Shown here: in pieces, positions 45,489 to 54,291 of the stretch
Position numbering within the stretch: position 1 is the first letter of the stretch
Layout: each line of letters begins with the position of its first letter
Source: Nitrospirota bacterium
GTDB lineage: Bacteria > Nitrospirota > Nitrospiria > Nitrospirales > Nitrospiraceae
Assembly: GCA_016219645.1 (NCBI GenBank)
Contig: JACRLR010000040.1
Location: 124,001-188,000, forward strand
Direction of reading: 5' to 3'
DNA length: 64,000 bases
The notes under the pieces: model-generated
Database searches by the model: none
The model's input: the letters and a program-made list of their open reading frames with translations, nothing else
Told to the model about the DNA's origin: nothing
Position numbers and translations under genes: made by a program

Positions 45489-46595
45489 ATGGGTGCACGT
45501 GAATTCCACGATGGGGCGAAAGACGGCCTCGAAGCGCTCGAGCCTCTCGACCCGGAACAAATTGATTCCTTCGATGGCTTGCTGACCGCCATGCGCAAGA
45601 CAGCCTTTGGGGGCCGCAGACTGGGTGAGGCCTACGAAGTGCTGTGGACAATGATCGAAGATCCTGACTGCTCCGTTGTGTTGACGCTGTCAGGGGCAAT
45701 GACCATTGCGAAGATGGGCAAGATCATCAGCGCGATGATCGATCATGGCATGGTGCAATGTGTCGTCTCGACCGGAGCATTGATCGCCCATGGATTGAGC
45801 GAGTCCGTCGGTAAAACACACTATCGGCACCATTCATCTATGTCCGACCAAGAGCTGTTTGCGAAGGGCTATAACCGGGTCTACGACACACTGGAGATGG
45901 AGTCCAACCTCAATTACGTAGAACAAGTTGTTGCCCGAACGATGAAGCGGATGGATCAGGACCGGTCCCTTTCTTCCGAAATCCTCACTCGCGAGCTGGG
46001 GCGGACGCTCGCAGAGGAATATGACGGAACGGGTATTCTCAAAAGCGCGTATCTGAAAAACGTCCCGGTCTTTATTCCCGCCTTTACCGATTCCGAGATG
46101 GGACTGGATATCGGAACCTGGGCCATGAGTCGAGATCTCAGTCAGGTCCATGCGCAGTTACAGGGAGGAAGCGACCTTGATGTGCTGCGTACGATTCTTC
46201 GCTCTTATCCATCGTTCAATCCATATCTCGATCTCAACAGCTACGCGAGCCATGTCATTTCTGCCAAGCGGCGCGGGATCTTTACGATCGGGGGAGGGGT
46301 GCCTCGTAATTGGGCGCAACAAGTCGGCCCCTACATTGAGATCAGCAATACGCGGCTCGGCCTTCATGTAGAGCCGCCTCGATTCCAATACGGGGTTCGG
46401 ATCTGTCCGGAACCGGACCATTTGGGAGGGTTGAGCGGCTGTACCTATCAAGAAGGCCTTTCCTGGGGGAAGTTTGTGCCTCCGGAAGCAGGCGGGCGCT
46501 TTGCCGAAGTGTTGAGCGATGCCACAGTTGTGTGGCCTCTCCTTATGGTTGGATTGCTTGAGCGCATCAAGGCCAAGCGTACCGCACGCATATGA
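45489..46595 (+). CDS. Deoxyhypusine synthase-like protein (possible homospermidine synthase)
   Basis: A 368-residue member of the deoxyhypusine synthase family. It retains the NAD-binding TLSGAMTIAKMGKIISAMIDHG region and the active-site Lys motif LSWGKF near residue 330, where the aminobutyl imine forms. Bacteria have no eIF5A to modify, and bacterial homologues are known to make homospermidine from putrescine. The arginine decarboxylase and agmatinase downstream, which would supply putrescine, support that role. The start is chosen after the promoter; a DsbA-like gene overlaps its stop by 4 bases. Confidence 0.82.
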   Translation: MGAREFHDGAKDGLEALEPLDPEQIDSFDGLLTAMRKTAFGGRRLGEAYEVLWTMIEDPDCSVVLTLSGAMTIAKMGKIISAMIDHGMVQCVVSTGALIAHGLSESVGKTHYRHHSSMSDQELFAKGYNRVYDTLEMESNLNYVEQVVARTMKRMDQDRSLSSEILTRELGRTLAEEYDGTGILKSAYLKNVPVFIPAFTDSEMGLDIGTWAMSRDLSQVHAQLQGGSDLDVLRTILRSYPSFNPYLDLNSYASHVISAKRRGIFTIGGGVPRNWAQQVGPYIEISNTRLGLHVEPPRFQYGVRICPEPDHLGGLSGCTYQEGLSWGKFVPPEAGGRFAEVLSDATVVWPLLMVGLLERIKAKRTARI

Positions 46596-47299
46596 CACGC
46601 ACATGGTGGTTCCACACAGTGACCGGTGCATGTCTGCTGGCCTTGGTTCAATTGGTCGAGGCCGGTGTGGGCGTGACGACGGAGGATGGGCGAGTCCGAG
46701 GACGCGCCGACGCCCCGATAACGTTGATTGAGTATTCTGACTTCACATGCGGGTACTGTGCAAAGTTTTTCCAGGAAACCTGGCCTCGCTTGCAGGCTAA
46801 ATATATCGAGACAGGCAAAGTGCGGTTCATGTATCGTGATTATCCCAGAGCAGACCAGGGTATCGGCGTTGAGGCGGCAGTGGCGGCGCGCTGCGCCGGA
46901 GCCCAGGGCCAATATTGGCCGATGCACGATCGGCTCTTCAGCGAGCGAGGCCGCTTAGACTCAGGATTGTTCAAAGGTTACGCGAAGGCGATCGGCTTGG
47001 ACCAAACGGCGTTTGCCAAGTGTTTCGACGAACGGCAATATCTCGAATCGATTTTCCAGGATCGCCAAGAAGCGAATCGGTGGGGATTTCGGGGGACGCC
47101 GGGATTTATTCTGATGCGAACGGCTGGCGGGCCTACTGAGAAAGAGCCGGCGATCGCCATCCCTGGCGCAGTCCCATTCCAGGATTTTGCTGAGGAGATT
47201 GATCGCATGTTGGCCACTGCCCCTCGCTCCCAGGGAGAGCCTACTGAGTTTCATGGGTCGACTGCGGTGGCACAGAGTAGTCAGTTCATCATTCACTAA
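46592..47299 (+). CDS. DsbA-family thiol oxidoreductase
   Basis: 235 residues. An N-terminal hydrophobic signal segment (residues 9-25) targets it outside the cytoplasm. The thioredoxin-fold active site is CGYC in SDFTCGYCAKFF, and the DsbA-type helical insertion and cis-Pro region (FRGTPGFIL) are present. It probably forms or shuffles disulfides. Translation is coupled to the deoxyhypusine synthase-like gene by an ATGA overlap, although no functional link between the two is obvious. Confidence 0.82.
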   Translation: MTRTWWFHTVTGACLLALVQLVEAGVGVTTEDGRVRGRADAPITLIEYSDFTCGYCAKFFQETWPRLQAKYIETGKVRFMYRDYPRADQGIGVEAAVAARCAGAQGQYWPMHDRLFSERGRLDSGLFKGYAKAIGLDQTAFAKCFDERQYLESIFQDRQEANRWGFRGTPGFILMRTAGGPTEKEPAIAIPGAVPFQDFAEEIDRMLATAPRSQGEPTEFHGSTAVAQSSQFIIH

Positions 47300-47308
47300 G
47301 GAATACCT

Positions 47309-47578
47309 ATGTCTGCAACACAATCGTTTTGGTCTGTTCCGCTGCGTGAGGGAGAACCCGCCTACTGGGTCTGCATGTCATGTTTATCAGAAGTCTTCTA
47401 TGGCAAGGTGCCGATGCCGGATTGTCCGACGTGCCAAGGTGTCTCAACGTATGAGGCATTCACGCTTGAGGCGATTCATGATTGGGGGACGGAAGATTTG
47501 ATTGCGAAAGCCGGTGCCGCCCATCAGCCAGCCAGCCATGAGTCGGCTCCTGCAGCATCGGTTAAGTCCGCCGACTAG
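47309..47578 (+). CDS. Small zinc-ribbon protein
   Basis: 89 residues with two CxxC pairs (WVCMSCLSEVFYG and DCPTCQG), forming a rubredoxin-like or zinc-ribbon knuckle, then a short acidic/Ala-rich tail. AAGGAA lies just before the ATG. It follows the DsbA-like gene by 9 bases and is probably cotranscribed. The function is unknown. Confidence 0.62.
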   Translation: MSATQSFWSVPLREGEPAYWVCMSCLSEVFYGKVPMPDCPTCQGVSTYEAFTLEAIHDWGTEDLIAKAGAAHQPASHESAPAASVKSAD

Positions 47579-47604
47579 ATCTTCACCACAAGCGGAGCGG
47601 CTTC

Positions 47605-49044
47605 GTGCAGGAACCACGTCCATTTTTAATTGGAGGTTTGTGGCAGCACGGGGAGACCGTGGCACCTGTGAACAATCCATTCACAGGACGGCTACTCGCC
47701 GAGGTGTCGAATGCAGGTTCAGCCGATGCCGAAACAGCGATCCAATCGACGGTCGAGGCTGCTGTTGCAATGGGAGCCTTGCCGTCCCACGCGCGCTATC
47801 ATGCGCTGCAAAAGATCGCCGGCGGGCTCTATGACCGACGCGAGGAATTTGCCCGCCTACTGACGGCTGAAGCTGGCAAACCGATTACCGACGCGAAACG
47901 TGAAGTCAATCGGGCTGTTCAAACATTTACCATTGCGGCTGAAGAGGCGAGGCGGATACCTGGCGAGGTGGTCCCCCTTGACTGGACGCCGGGAACGGAC
48001 TCCCATCTCGGCATCCTCCGTCGGGTTCCCATCGGTCCGGTGCTTGGGATTACCCCCTTTAACTTTCCCCTCAATCTTGTTGCTCACAAGGTTGCACCGG
48101 CCCTGGCTGCCGGAAATTCCATCCTGATCAAACCGGCGCCACAAACACCTTTGACTGCGTTACTTTTGGGAGAGGTTGTCCTGGGGGCCGGACTTCCGCC
48201 TGGCGCAGTCAATATCCTGCCCTGCGACAATGGGACGGCAGAGCAGCTTGTGGTCGATCCGCGTTTCAAACTCCTGAGCTTTACCGGCAGCGCCGCCGTG
48301 GGATGGATGTTGAAGGCCAAATGTGGGAAGAAAAAGGTGGTGTTGGAGCTTGGTGGGAATGCGGGCGTCATTGTGGAGCCCGATGCCGATATAGAACTTG
48401 CCGCACAGCGTTGCGCAGTCGGCGGGTTCGGATATGCTGGTCAGACCTGTATATCCGTTCAACGAATCTTCGTCCACCATTCCATCGTGGACCTCTTCAC
48501 CACGAAGTTTCTGTTTCAAGTCGCGCGTCTGAAGGCTGGCGACCCGAGCGACGATACCACAGTAATTGGACCGTTGATTGACCCGGCCGCATCCCATCGT
48601 CTTGAAGCATGGGTTGAGGAAGCCGTGTCGCAAGGCGCCCGAGTGCTTCTGGGTGGCAAGAGAATGGGATCGGTGATGGAGGCGACCGTGCTCTCGCACG
48701 TCACGCCAACCATGAAAGTTTCTTGTCAGGAGGTCTTCGGGCCGGTGGTGACCGTGACACCCTACCGCCACTTCGGCGAAGCGATCACAGCGCTCAACCA
48801 GTCTGACTATGGGCTCCAAGCCGGAGTGTTCTCCCAGGATGTGAACAAGATCTTTCATGCCTTTCGGCACCTTGAAGTGGGGGCTGTGCTGGCAAACGAG
48901 ATTCCGACGTTCCGCGCCGATCACATGCCATATGGCGGCGTGAAAGATTCAGGAATCGGGCGTGAAGGGGTGCGGGCCGCAATCGAGGACATGACCGAGC
49001 CCCGTATGCTGGTGTTGAATCTTAAATCACCTGCGGGGATCTAG
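47605..49044 (+). CDS. NAD(P)-dependent aldehyde dehydrogenase
   Basis: A 479-residue ALDH superfamily member. It has the N-terminal Rossmann region with ITPFNFPLNLVAHKVAPALAAG, the catalytic Glu in LELGGNAG and the nucleophilic Cys in YAGQTCISVQR, and an EVFGPV motif. The substrate is not determined; an aminoaldehyde from polyamine metabolism would fit the neighbours, as would a short-chain aldehyde. It starts at GTG with GGAGCGG upstream. Confidence 0.85.
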   Translation: MQEPRPFLIGGLWQHGETVAPVNNPFTGRLLAEVSNAGSADAETAIQSTVEAAVAMGALPSHARYHALQKIAGGLYDRREEFARLLTAEAGKPITDAKREVNRAVQTFTIAAEEARRIPGEVVPLDWTPGTDSHLGILRRVPIGPVLGITPFNFPLNLVAHKVAPALAAGNSILIKPAPQTPLTALLLGEVVLGAGLPPGAVNILPCDNGTAEQLVVDPRFKLLSFTGSAAVGWMLKAKCGKKKVVLELGGNAGVIVEPDADIELAAQRCAVGGFGYAGQTCISVQRIFVHHSIVDLFTTKFLFQVARLKAGDPSDDTTVIGPLIDPAASHRLEAWVEEAVSQGARVLLGGKRMGSVMEATVLSHVTPTMKVSCQEVFGPVVTVTPYRHFGEAITALNQSDYGLQAGVFSQDVNKIFHAFRHLEVGAVLANEIPTFRADHMPYGGVKDSGIGREGVRAAIEDMTEPRMLVLNLKSPAGI

Positions 49045-49224
49045 CAGCAGCTGATATGCCTACCAGCACCCTCCAATAGAAAAAACGTCTCAGGATATTG
49101 CGAACCTCCGCCAATCTTGATACAACAGCGACCCTGTGCCCAGTTACGCTTACGGTAGGTGTGCATTTCGGTTAACAAGGAACCTCTCCACCAGGTGTGT
49201 CTAACGAAGTAAGGAGTAGAAACG

Positions 49225-49791
49225 ATGGTACCTACGCAGATGTTTCTGACGCGAGGCGTCGGAGTCCACAAAGAAAAGCTGGCCTCTTTCGAACAAGCCT
49301 TGCGCAGTGCCGGCGTCGCCTATTGTAATCTCGTCACGGTGTCGTCGATTCTTCCGCCGAATTGCAAAATTGTTCCACGCACTCGCGGAGAGAAGTTGTT
49401 GAACCCCGGTGAAATCACGTTTTGTGTCATGGCGCGATCGGAAACAAATGAGCGAAACCGCCTGATCTCCGCATCGATTGGGGTGGCAGTCCCTACCGAT
49501 CGGCGAACCTACGGGTATCTGTCCGAGCACCATGCTCATGGCGAAACCGATGAAGAGACAGGCGAGTATACGGAAGATTTGGCAGCGCAGATGTTGGCCA
49601 CGACGCTCGGAGTCGAGTTCGATCCGAACATCGCATGGAAAGAGCGGGAACAAGTATTCAAAATGGCCGGCAAGATCGTTCGGACCCAAAATATCACCCA
49701 GTCCGCTATTGGTAAACCCAATCGCTGGACGACGGTGATTGCATTGGCCGTGTTCATCCCGGCGGAAAATATACCGAAGCGGCGTCGGTAG
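49225..49791 (+). CDS. Pyruvoyl-dependent arginine decarboxylase
   Basis: A 188-residue proenzyme. It contains the self-cleavage site VTVSSILPP (Ser40-Ser41), where the second Ser becomes the pyruvoyl group, and the downstream [10 protein letters not shown] and [21 protein letters not shown] motifs of the family. It decarboxylates arginine to agmatine. AGGAG precedes the ATG by 9 bases. The agmatinase gene 23 bases downstream acts on the product, making a two-step route to putrescine. Confidence 0.9.
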   Translation: MVPTQMFLTRGVGVHKEKLASFEQALRSAGVAYCNLVTVSSILPPNCKIVPRTRGEKLLNPGEITFCVMARSETNERNRLISASIGVAVPTDRRTYGYLSEHHAHGETDEETGEYTEDLAAQMLATTLGVEFDPNIAWKEREQVFKMAGKIVRTQNITQSAIGKPNRWTTVIALAVFIPAENIPKRRR

Positions 49792-49814
49792 CCCTGCCGC
49801 GTGAGCGTACACCC

Positions 49815-50747
49815 ATGACACTTCCCGCCGGTTGGGAGGGCATCGACCAGAACTTCCTCGGTCTCGATGAGCCCTGGTGCCATCCCGATCAGGCGGGTGT
49901 CTATGTCCTGCCAGCACCCTACGAACATACCTCCAGTTATGTGCTGGGCTCCGATCGAGGCCCGTCAGCCATCATCGAGGCATCACAACAAGTCGAGTTA
50001 TACGACGAAACCCTCCGGTGTGAGCCCTATCGAGAGTGGGGCGGGGTTGCCACCATCCGCTCGCTCGATCTTGATGGCAAAGTCGATCGGCAGGCGGTGG
50101 ATGCTATCGATGCGTTCGTTGCTCCTCACGTCGGTACCGGACGGTTTGTCGTCACCTTGACCGGGGAACATACCGGCGCGCTTGGCGCCATCCGAGCCCA
50201 TGCCCGATGCTATCCTGATCTGTGTGTCGTGCAGATCGACGCGCATGGAGACTTGCGGAAAGCCTACGGAGGGAATCCGTATAGCCACGCCAGTGTGATG
50301 GCCCGCGTGGTTGACGACGGGTTGCCGCTGGTTCAAGTCGGCATTCGTTCCATCTCTCCCGAGGAGATCGATTGCATTAAAGACACCGGTCGAATCACCA
50401 CGTTCTTTGCCTCCGATATTCTTGACCAGTCAGGACCCTACGAAGGCAAGGCTTCCCGCTGGGTTCCCGATGTGGTAAAGGCCTGTCGAGGGCCGGTCTA
50501 CCTGACCTTCGATTGTGATGGACTTGATGCCTCGCTCGTTCCTGCGCTTGGCACTCCCGAGCCCGGTGGATTGGGGTGGTACGATACGGTCAACCTCGTG
50601 ACAGCCTTGGCCAATGGACCTGGCATCCTCGGGATGGACATCAGCGAAATTGCTCCGATAGAAGGGTTTGTCGCTCCACAATTTTGTATCGCCCGATTGA
50701 TCTACCGCATGCTGGGACGTATCAATGCGGGCCGCCGCGTCCACTGA
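49815..50747 (+). CDS. speB: Agmatinase-family ureohydrolase
   Basis: A 310-residue ureohydrolase. Its binuclear Mn ligands appear in GEHTGALG (117-124), IDAHGDL (141-147), HAS (158-160) and FDCDGLD (232-238). The first motif has GEH in place of the usual GGDH, a variation also seen in some agmatinases. It hydrolyses agmatine to putrescine and urea, completing the route started by the adjacent arginine decarboxylase. The last motif does not distinguish it fully from related guanidinohydrolases. Confidence 0.85.
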   Translation: MTLPAGWEGIDQNFLGLDEPWCHPDQAGVYVLPAPYEHTSSYVLGSDRGPSAIIEASQQVELYDETLRCEPYREWGGVATIRSLDLDGKVDRQAVDAIDAFVAPHVGTGRFVVTLTGEHTGALGAIRAHARCYPDLCVVQIDAHGDLRKAYGGNPYSHASVMARVVDDGLPLVQVGIRSISPEEIDCIKDTGRITTFFASDILDQSGPYEGKASRWVPDVVKACRGPVYLTFDCDGLDASLVPALGTPEPGGLGWYDTVNLVTALANGPGILGMDISEIAPIEGFVAPQFCIARLIYRMLGRINAGRRVH

Positions 50748-50764
50748 AACGGCATACCTTGCCC

Positions 50765-51490
50765 GTGACCGACAAGCTTCGTATCAATAAGTTTTTTACC
50801 CATCACGGCATCTGTTCTCGGCGCGAGGCTGATCGCCTCATCGAATCTGGTCGCGTAACTATCAATCAGCGGGTGGCGGGTTTAGGGGATCAGGTTGGTC
50901 CAGGCGACGTGATCGCGCGAGACGGACAGGTGATTCCCTGGGGGACGGCCCCGCTCTATATCAAGTATTACAAGCCGGTAGGTGTGACGACGACCAGTGA
51001 GTCACATGTACCCCGTAATATCATTGCAGAGATCGGTCATCCGGAACGGATCTTTCCGATCGGTCGGCTCGATAAGGACTCTTCCGGGCTCATTCTTCTG
51101 ACGAACGACGGGGACATCGTGAACGAGATTCTACGGACCGAGCGCGGGCATGAACGGGAATACGAGGTGTCGGTCGATCATCCATTCGATCAAACATTCA
51201 TGGACCGCATGACCCAAGGGGTTGTTATTCTCGATCGCCCAACCAAGCCCTGCAGGATCGAACGACTCGGTCCGGCGCGATTCCGTATCACCCTCACCGA
51301 AGGACGCAATCGACAGATCAGGCGCATGTGCCAAGTCTTGGGATATCGGGTGCTTACGTTACATCGTGTCCGGATTATCCACATTACGCTTGATGGATTA
51401 GTCTCGGGACAGTGGAAGCCACTCACCAGAGTGGAACGAGAGCAGCTCTTTCTGGCTGTCAGGCGAGGAAGCAATCAGGGGGCAACGTGA
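50765..51490 (+). CDS. RsuA/RluB/E/F-family pseudouridine synthase
   Basis: 241 residues from GTG. An N-terminal S4 RNA-binding domain (RINKFFTHHGICSRREADRLIESGRV) precedes the catalytic domain with GRLDKDSSGLILLTNDGD, where the Asp is the nucleophile, and the TEGRNRQIRRMCQ motif. It isomerises a specific uridine in rRNA; RluF-like specificity is a guess. Four-base spacing to the next gene suggests cotranscription. Confidence 0.88.
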   Translation: MTDKLRINKFFTHHGICSRREADRLIESGRVTINQRVAGLGDQVGPGDVIARDGQVIPWGTAPLYIKYYKPVGVTTTSESHVPRNIIAEIGHPERIFPIGRLDKDSSGLILLTNDGDIVNEILRTERGHEREYEVSVDHPFDQTFMDRMTQGVVILDRPTKPCRIERLGPARFRITLTEGRNRQIRRMCQVLGYRVLTLHRVRIIHITLDGLVSGQWKPLTRVEREQLFLAVRRGSNQGAT

Positions 51491-51494
51491 GCGA

Positions 51495-52034
51495 ATGGGT
51501 GGTCTAGCAGGAAACCGAAAGGGTCCGTTGACAACCACGACGACGGAATTCACACTAGCCCCCGCATCATCCATGGAGAACGATCCTCAGATGGTCAATG
51601 TATGGTGGGGACCCCAACTCAATGCTCTGTTTGGTGGTCTCGTTGTCGCGGCTGGTGCCTGGCTGGCGTGGGACTCGATCCCACTGTGGGGGGTGTTTCT
51701 CGTCGCAGGAGGCGTTGCAGGGTTTCTAATTTGGAAGGGACGTACGATCGGACTGGTCTGGGCTTGGGCCACCCTCTTACTTGGCATCGAGAGTCTCGTG
51801 TGGCCCATTGTCACGATGGTTCAGGTCCGTTCGATCACGACGGAACCGACCGATGAACAATTGGGAACGATTCTCTCAGCCGCCCTGACCGGACTCATCT
51901 CAGCGGTCTTTTGGATCACGTTTTCCTATGGGTTCTTCAAGCGAGCCGGTCAGCCTCTCGTTGCGTCATCAACCGAGGCGACCGACAGCGCTACACCCAT
52001 CATGCGATCAGGGCGCTCCAGCAGGAACAAATAA
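51495..52034 (+). CDS. Small multi-pass membrane protein
   Basis: 179 residues with about four hydrophobic helices (roughly 43-60, 63-80, 84-110, 123-147) and soluble, Thr/Ser-rich ends. A transporter- or DUF-type domain is not recognisable. An in-frame ATG at 51573 would shorten the N-terminus by 26 residues. It ends 3 bases from the convergent priA-like stop. Confidence 0.55.
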   Translation: MGGLAGNRKGPLTTTTTEFTLAPASSMENDPQMVNVWWGPQLNALFGGLVVAAGAWLAWDSIPLWGVFLVAGGVAGFLIWKGRTIGLVWAWATLLLGIESLVWPIVTMVQVRSITTEPTDEQLGTILSAALTGLISAVFWITFSYGFFKRAGQPLVASSTEATDSATPIMRSGRSSRNK

Positions 52035-52037
52035 GTA

Positions 52038-54170
52038 CTACCACTCTTCGATCGGATCGACATCGATATCGAACTTGACGGATCTGCGTTGATAAGTCCG
52101 TTCCATGTCTTTGACCGTCACTCGCACCGCTTCGACACCCACTTCACGGTCGAGCGACTTCACGAGGATTTGCCACCGATATCGCCCACGGAGTCTCGAC
52201 ACAGGAGAAGGAACTGGTCCCAGAACAGTGAGGCGGTCGGGCCGACCGATCGATTCAGCTGTCGAAGGGACATTGTCCGCAGCAACCGGTCTGGCCACAG
52301 ACGGTGCAGAACAGGCGGTGAGCCGAACCACCCATGCGGCGGCAGCGTCGCGAACCATTTTCTCATCGGACCCCGATACGAGGAGGGCAATCAGATATAC
52401 CGTAGGAGGATACCCCAATGCTTGCCGATAGGACAGCTCCTCCCTTAAGAAGATGGATTCCTCGTTCTGAGCCACAGCCTGAATCGCATGATGAGATGAC
52501 AGGTAGGTCTGCACGATCACTTGTCCGCCATTCGTTGCAGAATCGGCGAGACTGATCGCATCGAGGAGGAGATGATAGGTACGTTCCGCGGATCGGAAAT
52601 CAGGCATGCTGAGTCCTGCATCAGCTTGCACAATCCCGACTAGGCCCATCCTCGGGAGGGCCACCCGCCGCAGCAACAGTTGTGTCCCGACGAGGATATC
52701 CCACTCACCGTGCTCGATCTTCCGCCAGAGAGCCTCGGCTTGCGCCGGCCGTCGCAGGGTATCTCCATCAAGCCGAATCACTGCCGCGCGAGGAAACAAC
52801 CGTTTCGCATCCTCTTCCACCCGCTCTGTTCCCTCCCCGATCAACTGCATGCGAGGACCGGAACAGGAGACGCAGGTTTCTGGGATTGGCGCGCTGCTCC
52901 CGCAGTAGGAGCAGCGCAGGCGTCCTGCCTGACGCGAATACATCAGTGCCACGCGACAGGCAGGGCAGCGGGGAACCAGGCCGCAGTCACGACAAACGAG
53001 GGCGCCCGCATAGCCCTTCCGGTTGAGAAACAAGAGGACGCCGGCTCGGCGACTGATTGCCTGCTCGATGGCCTGAGCGAGCGGCTGACTCAACACCGCG
53101 CTGTGGCCGTGATCGCGCAAATCAACAACCTGGACAGTCGGTCGCTCTTCACGCGGTATGGACTGACGTACAACGACTCCGCGTTGCCCCACAGCTGCTC
53201 TGGTCTCCAGAGATGGATGGGAAGAGCTGAGGACCAGCACAGCCTGTTCATCTTGCGCCCTCAACCATGCTACGTCCCGCGCATGGTACCGTGGCTCTTG
53301 AGCTTCTTTCAGCGCGGCATCTTCTTCGCCTTCGACCCAAATCACTCCGATCGCAGCCAATGGGAGAAAGATGGCTGACCTGGTCCCCACAACCACTCGA
53401 ACGATCTGCCGATGGATCCGGTCCCAGATCTCGGCTTTCACCTGATCCGAGAGACCGCTATGGAAACAGACCGGGGAGATGCCTGTCTCGTGATCGCAGA
53501 TCGAGTCTCTAATCCACTGGGCCCGCTCGGCTTCGCCGACGATGATGAGGGCCGACTTTCTTTGGTCGAGCGTCAGGCGAATGGCATCCTGCAACAGCCT
53601 CAACCGACCGCCCCAGGAAGCCTGTACCAGGATCCTGGACGGTCCTTGGCATCTCAGCGCTTCGAACAGGGGTCCGGCCCAAGATGTTGAGGTGTCAGGA
53701 ATGAATGGTGCCGTGATGCCGGGGTTGCTCTGATCAGTCTGTCTGACTGGTGGAACAAAGGGTGCTGTCGAGATCAACGGCTGATCCTGCGAGCGCTTTT
53801 TGGGTGCCGGAGGTAGCATGAGCCTGAGACATTGTCCCCAGGGCGCGGCATACTGTTCGGCCACTTGCCGTGAGAGTTGAAACAGGCGAGATGACACATC
53901 TGTTGGAGCCTCCTCCTGGATGAGCGAGCGGATCTCCTTGATGCGCGCGCGATCGAGGCTCTGAGGAAGCGTCTGTGAAAGGGCGATCACCGCTCCTTGG
54001 AGGAGCGACCGTCCGAAGGGCACAAGCACTCGATGTCCGATGCGTATTGTCGGTTGGAGTGTCAGGGGCACGATGTAGGTGAAGGGGCCTGCCAGGTGCC
54101 GCGGGACAATGACGTCTGCGAACAGGGGTTCTGGTTCTGTGTGCGGAGTGGCTGCTTGAGGCGAAACCAT
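52038..54170 (-). CDS. priA: PriA-like primosomal protein with degenerate helicase motifs
   Basis: 710 residues with the PriA layout: N-terminal 3' DNA-end binding domain (FADVIVPRHLAGPFTYIVP), helicase lobes and the complete eight-Cys zinc-binding insert (residues 393-436). The helicase motifs are broken. Walker A GxxGxGKT is QASWGGRL (183-190), DEEH is replaced by EGEE (280-283), and the QVAGRAGR arginine motif is replaced by DAISLADSATNGG. It should not hydrolyse ATP but may still assemble primosomes, like the helicase-dead PriA of actinobacteria. The start is chosen at MVSPQAA; upstream codons lack homology. Confidence 0.85.
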   Translation of the reverse strand: MVSPQAATPHTEPEPLFADVIVPRHLAGPFTYIVPLTLQPTIRIGHRVLVPFGRSLLQGAVIALSQTLPQSLDRARIKEIRSLIQEEAPTDVSSRLFQLSRQVAEQYAAPWGQCLRLMLPPAPKKRSQDQPLISTAPFVPPVRQTDQSNPGITAPFIPDTSTSWAGPLFEALRCQGPSRILVQASWGGRLRLLQDAIRLTLDQRKSALIIVGEAERAQWIRDSICDHETGISPVCFHSGLSDQVKAEIWDRIHRQIVRVVVGTRSAIFLPLAAIGVIWVEGEEDAALKEAQEPRYHARDVAWLRAQDEQAVLVLSSSHPSLETRAAVGQRGVVVRQSIPREERPTVQVVDLRDHGHSAVLSQPLAQAIEQAISRRAGVLLFLNRKGYAGALVCRDCGLVPRCPACRVALMYSRQAGRLRCSYCGSSAPIPETCVSCSGPRMQLIGEGTERVEEDAKRLFPRAAVIRLDGDTLRRPAQAEALWRKIEHGEWDILVGTQLLLRRVALPRMGLVGIVQADAGLSMPDFRSAERTYHLLLDAISLADSATNGGQVIVQTYLSSHHAIQAVAQNEESIFLREELSYRQALGYPPTVYLIALLVSGSDEKMVRDAAAAWVVRLTACSAPSVARPVAADNVPSTAESIGRPDRLTVLGPVPSPVSRLRGRYRWQILVKSLDREVGVEAVRVTVKDMERTYQRRSVKFDIDVDPIEEW

Positions 54171-54291
54171 GTGGCATTGTAGCAGTACGGGAAAAGGGGG
54201 GACAACGAAGGAGAAGGGATGGAGGAATTCTAGCGGGGGCCTGGAGGGTTGACGACCAGATGTCAACCCTCCGTGATGGTCCTTGATGAAT

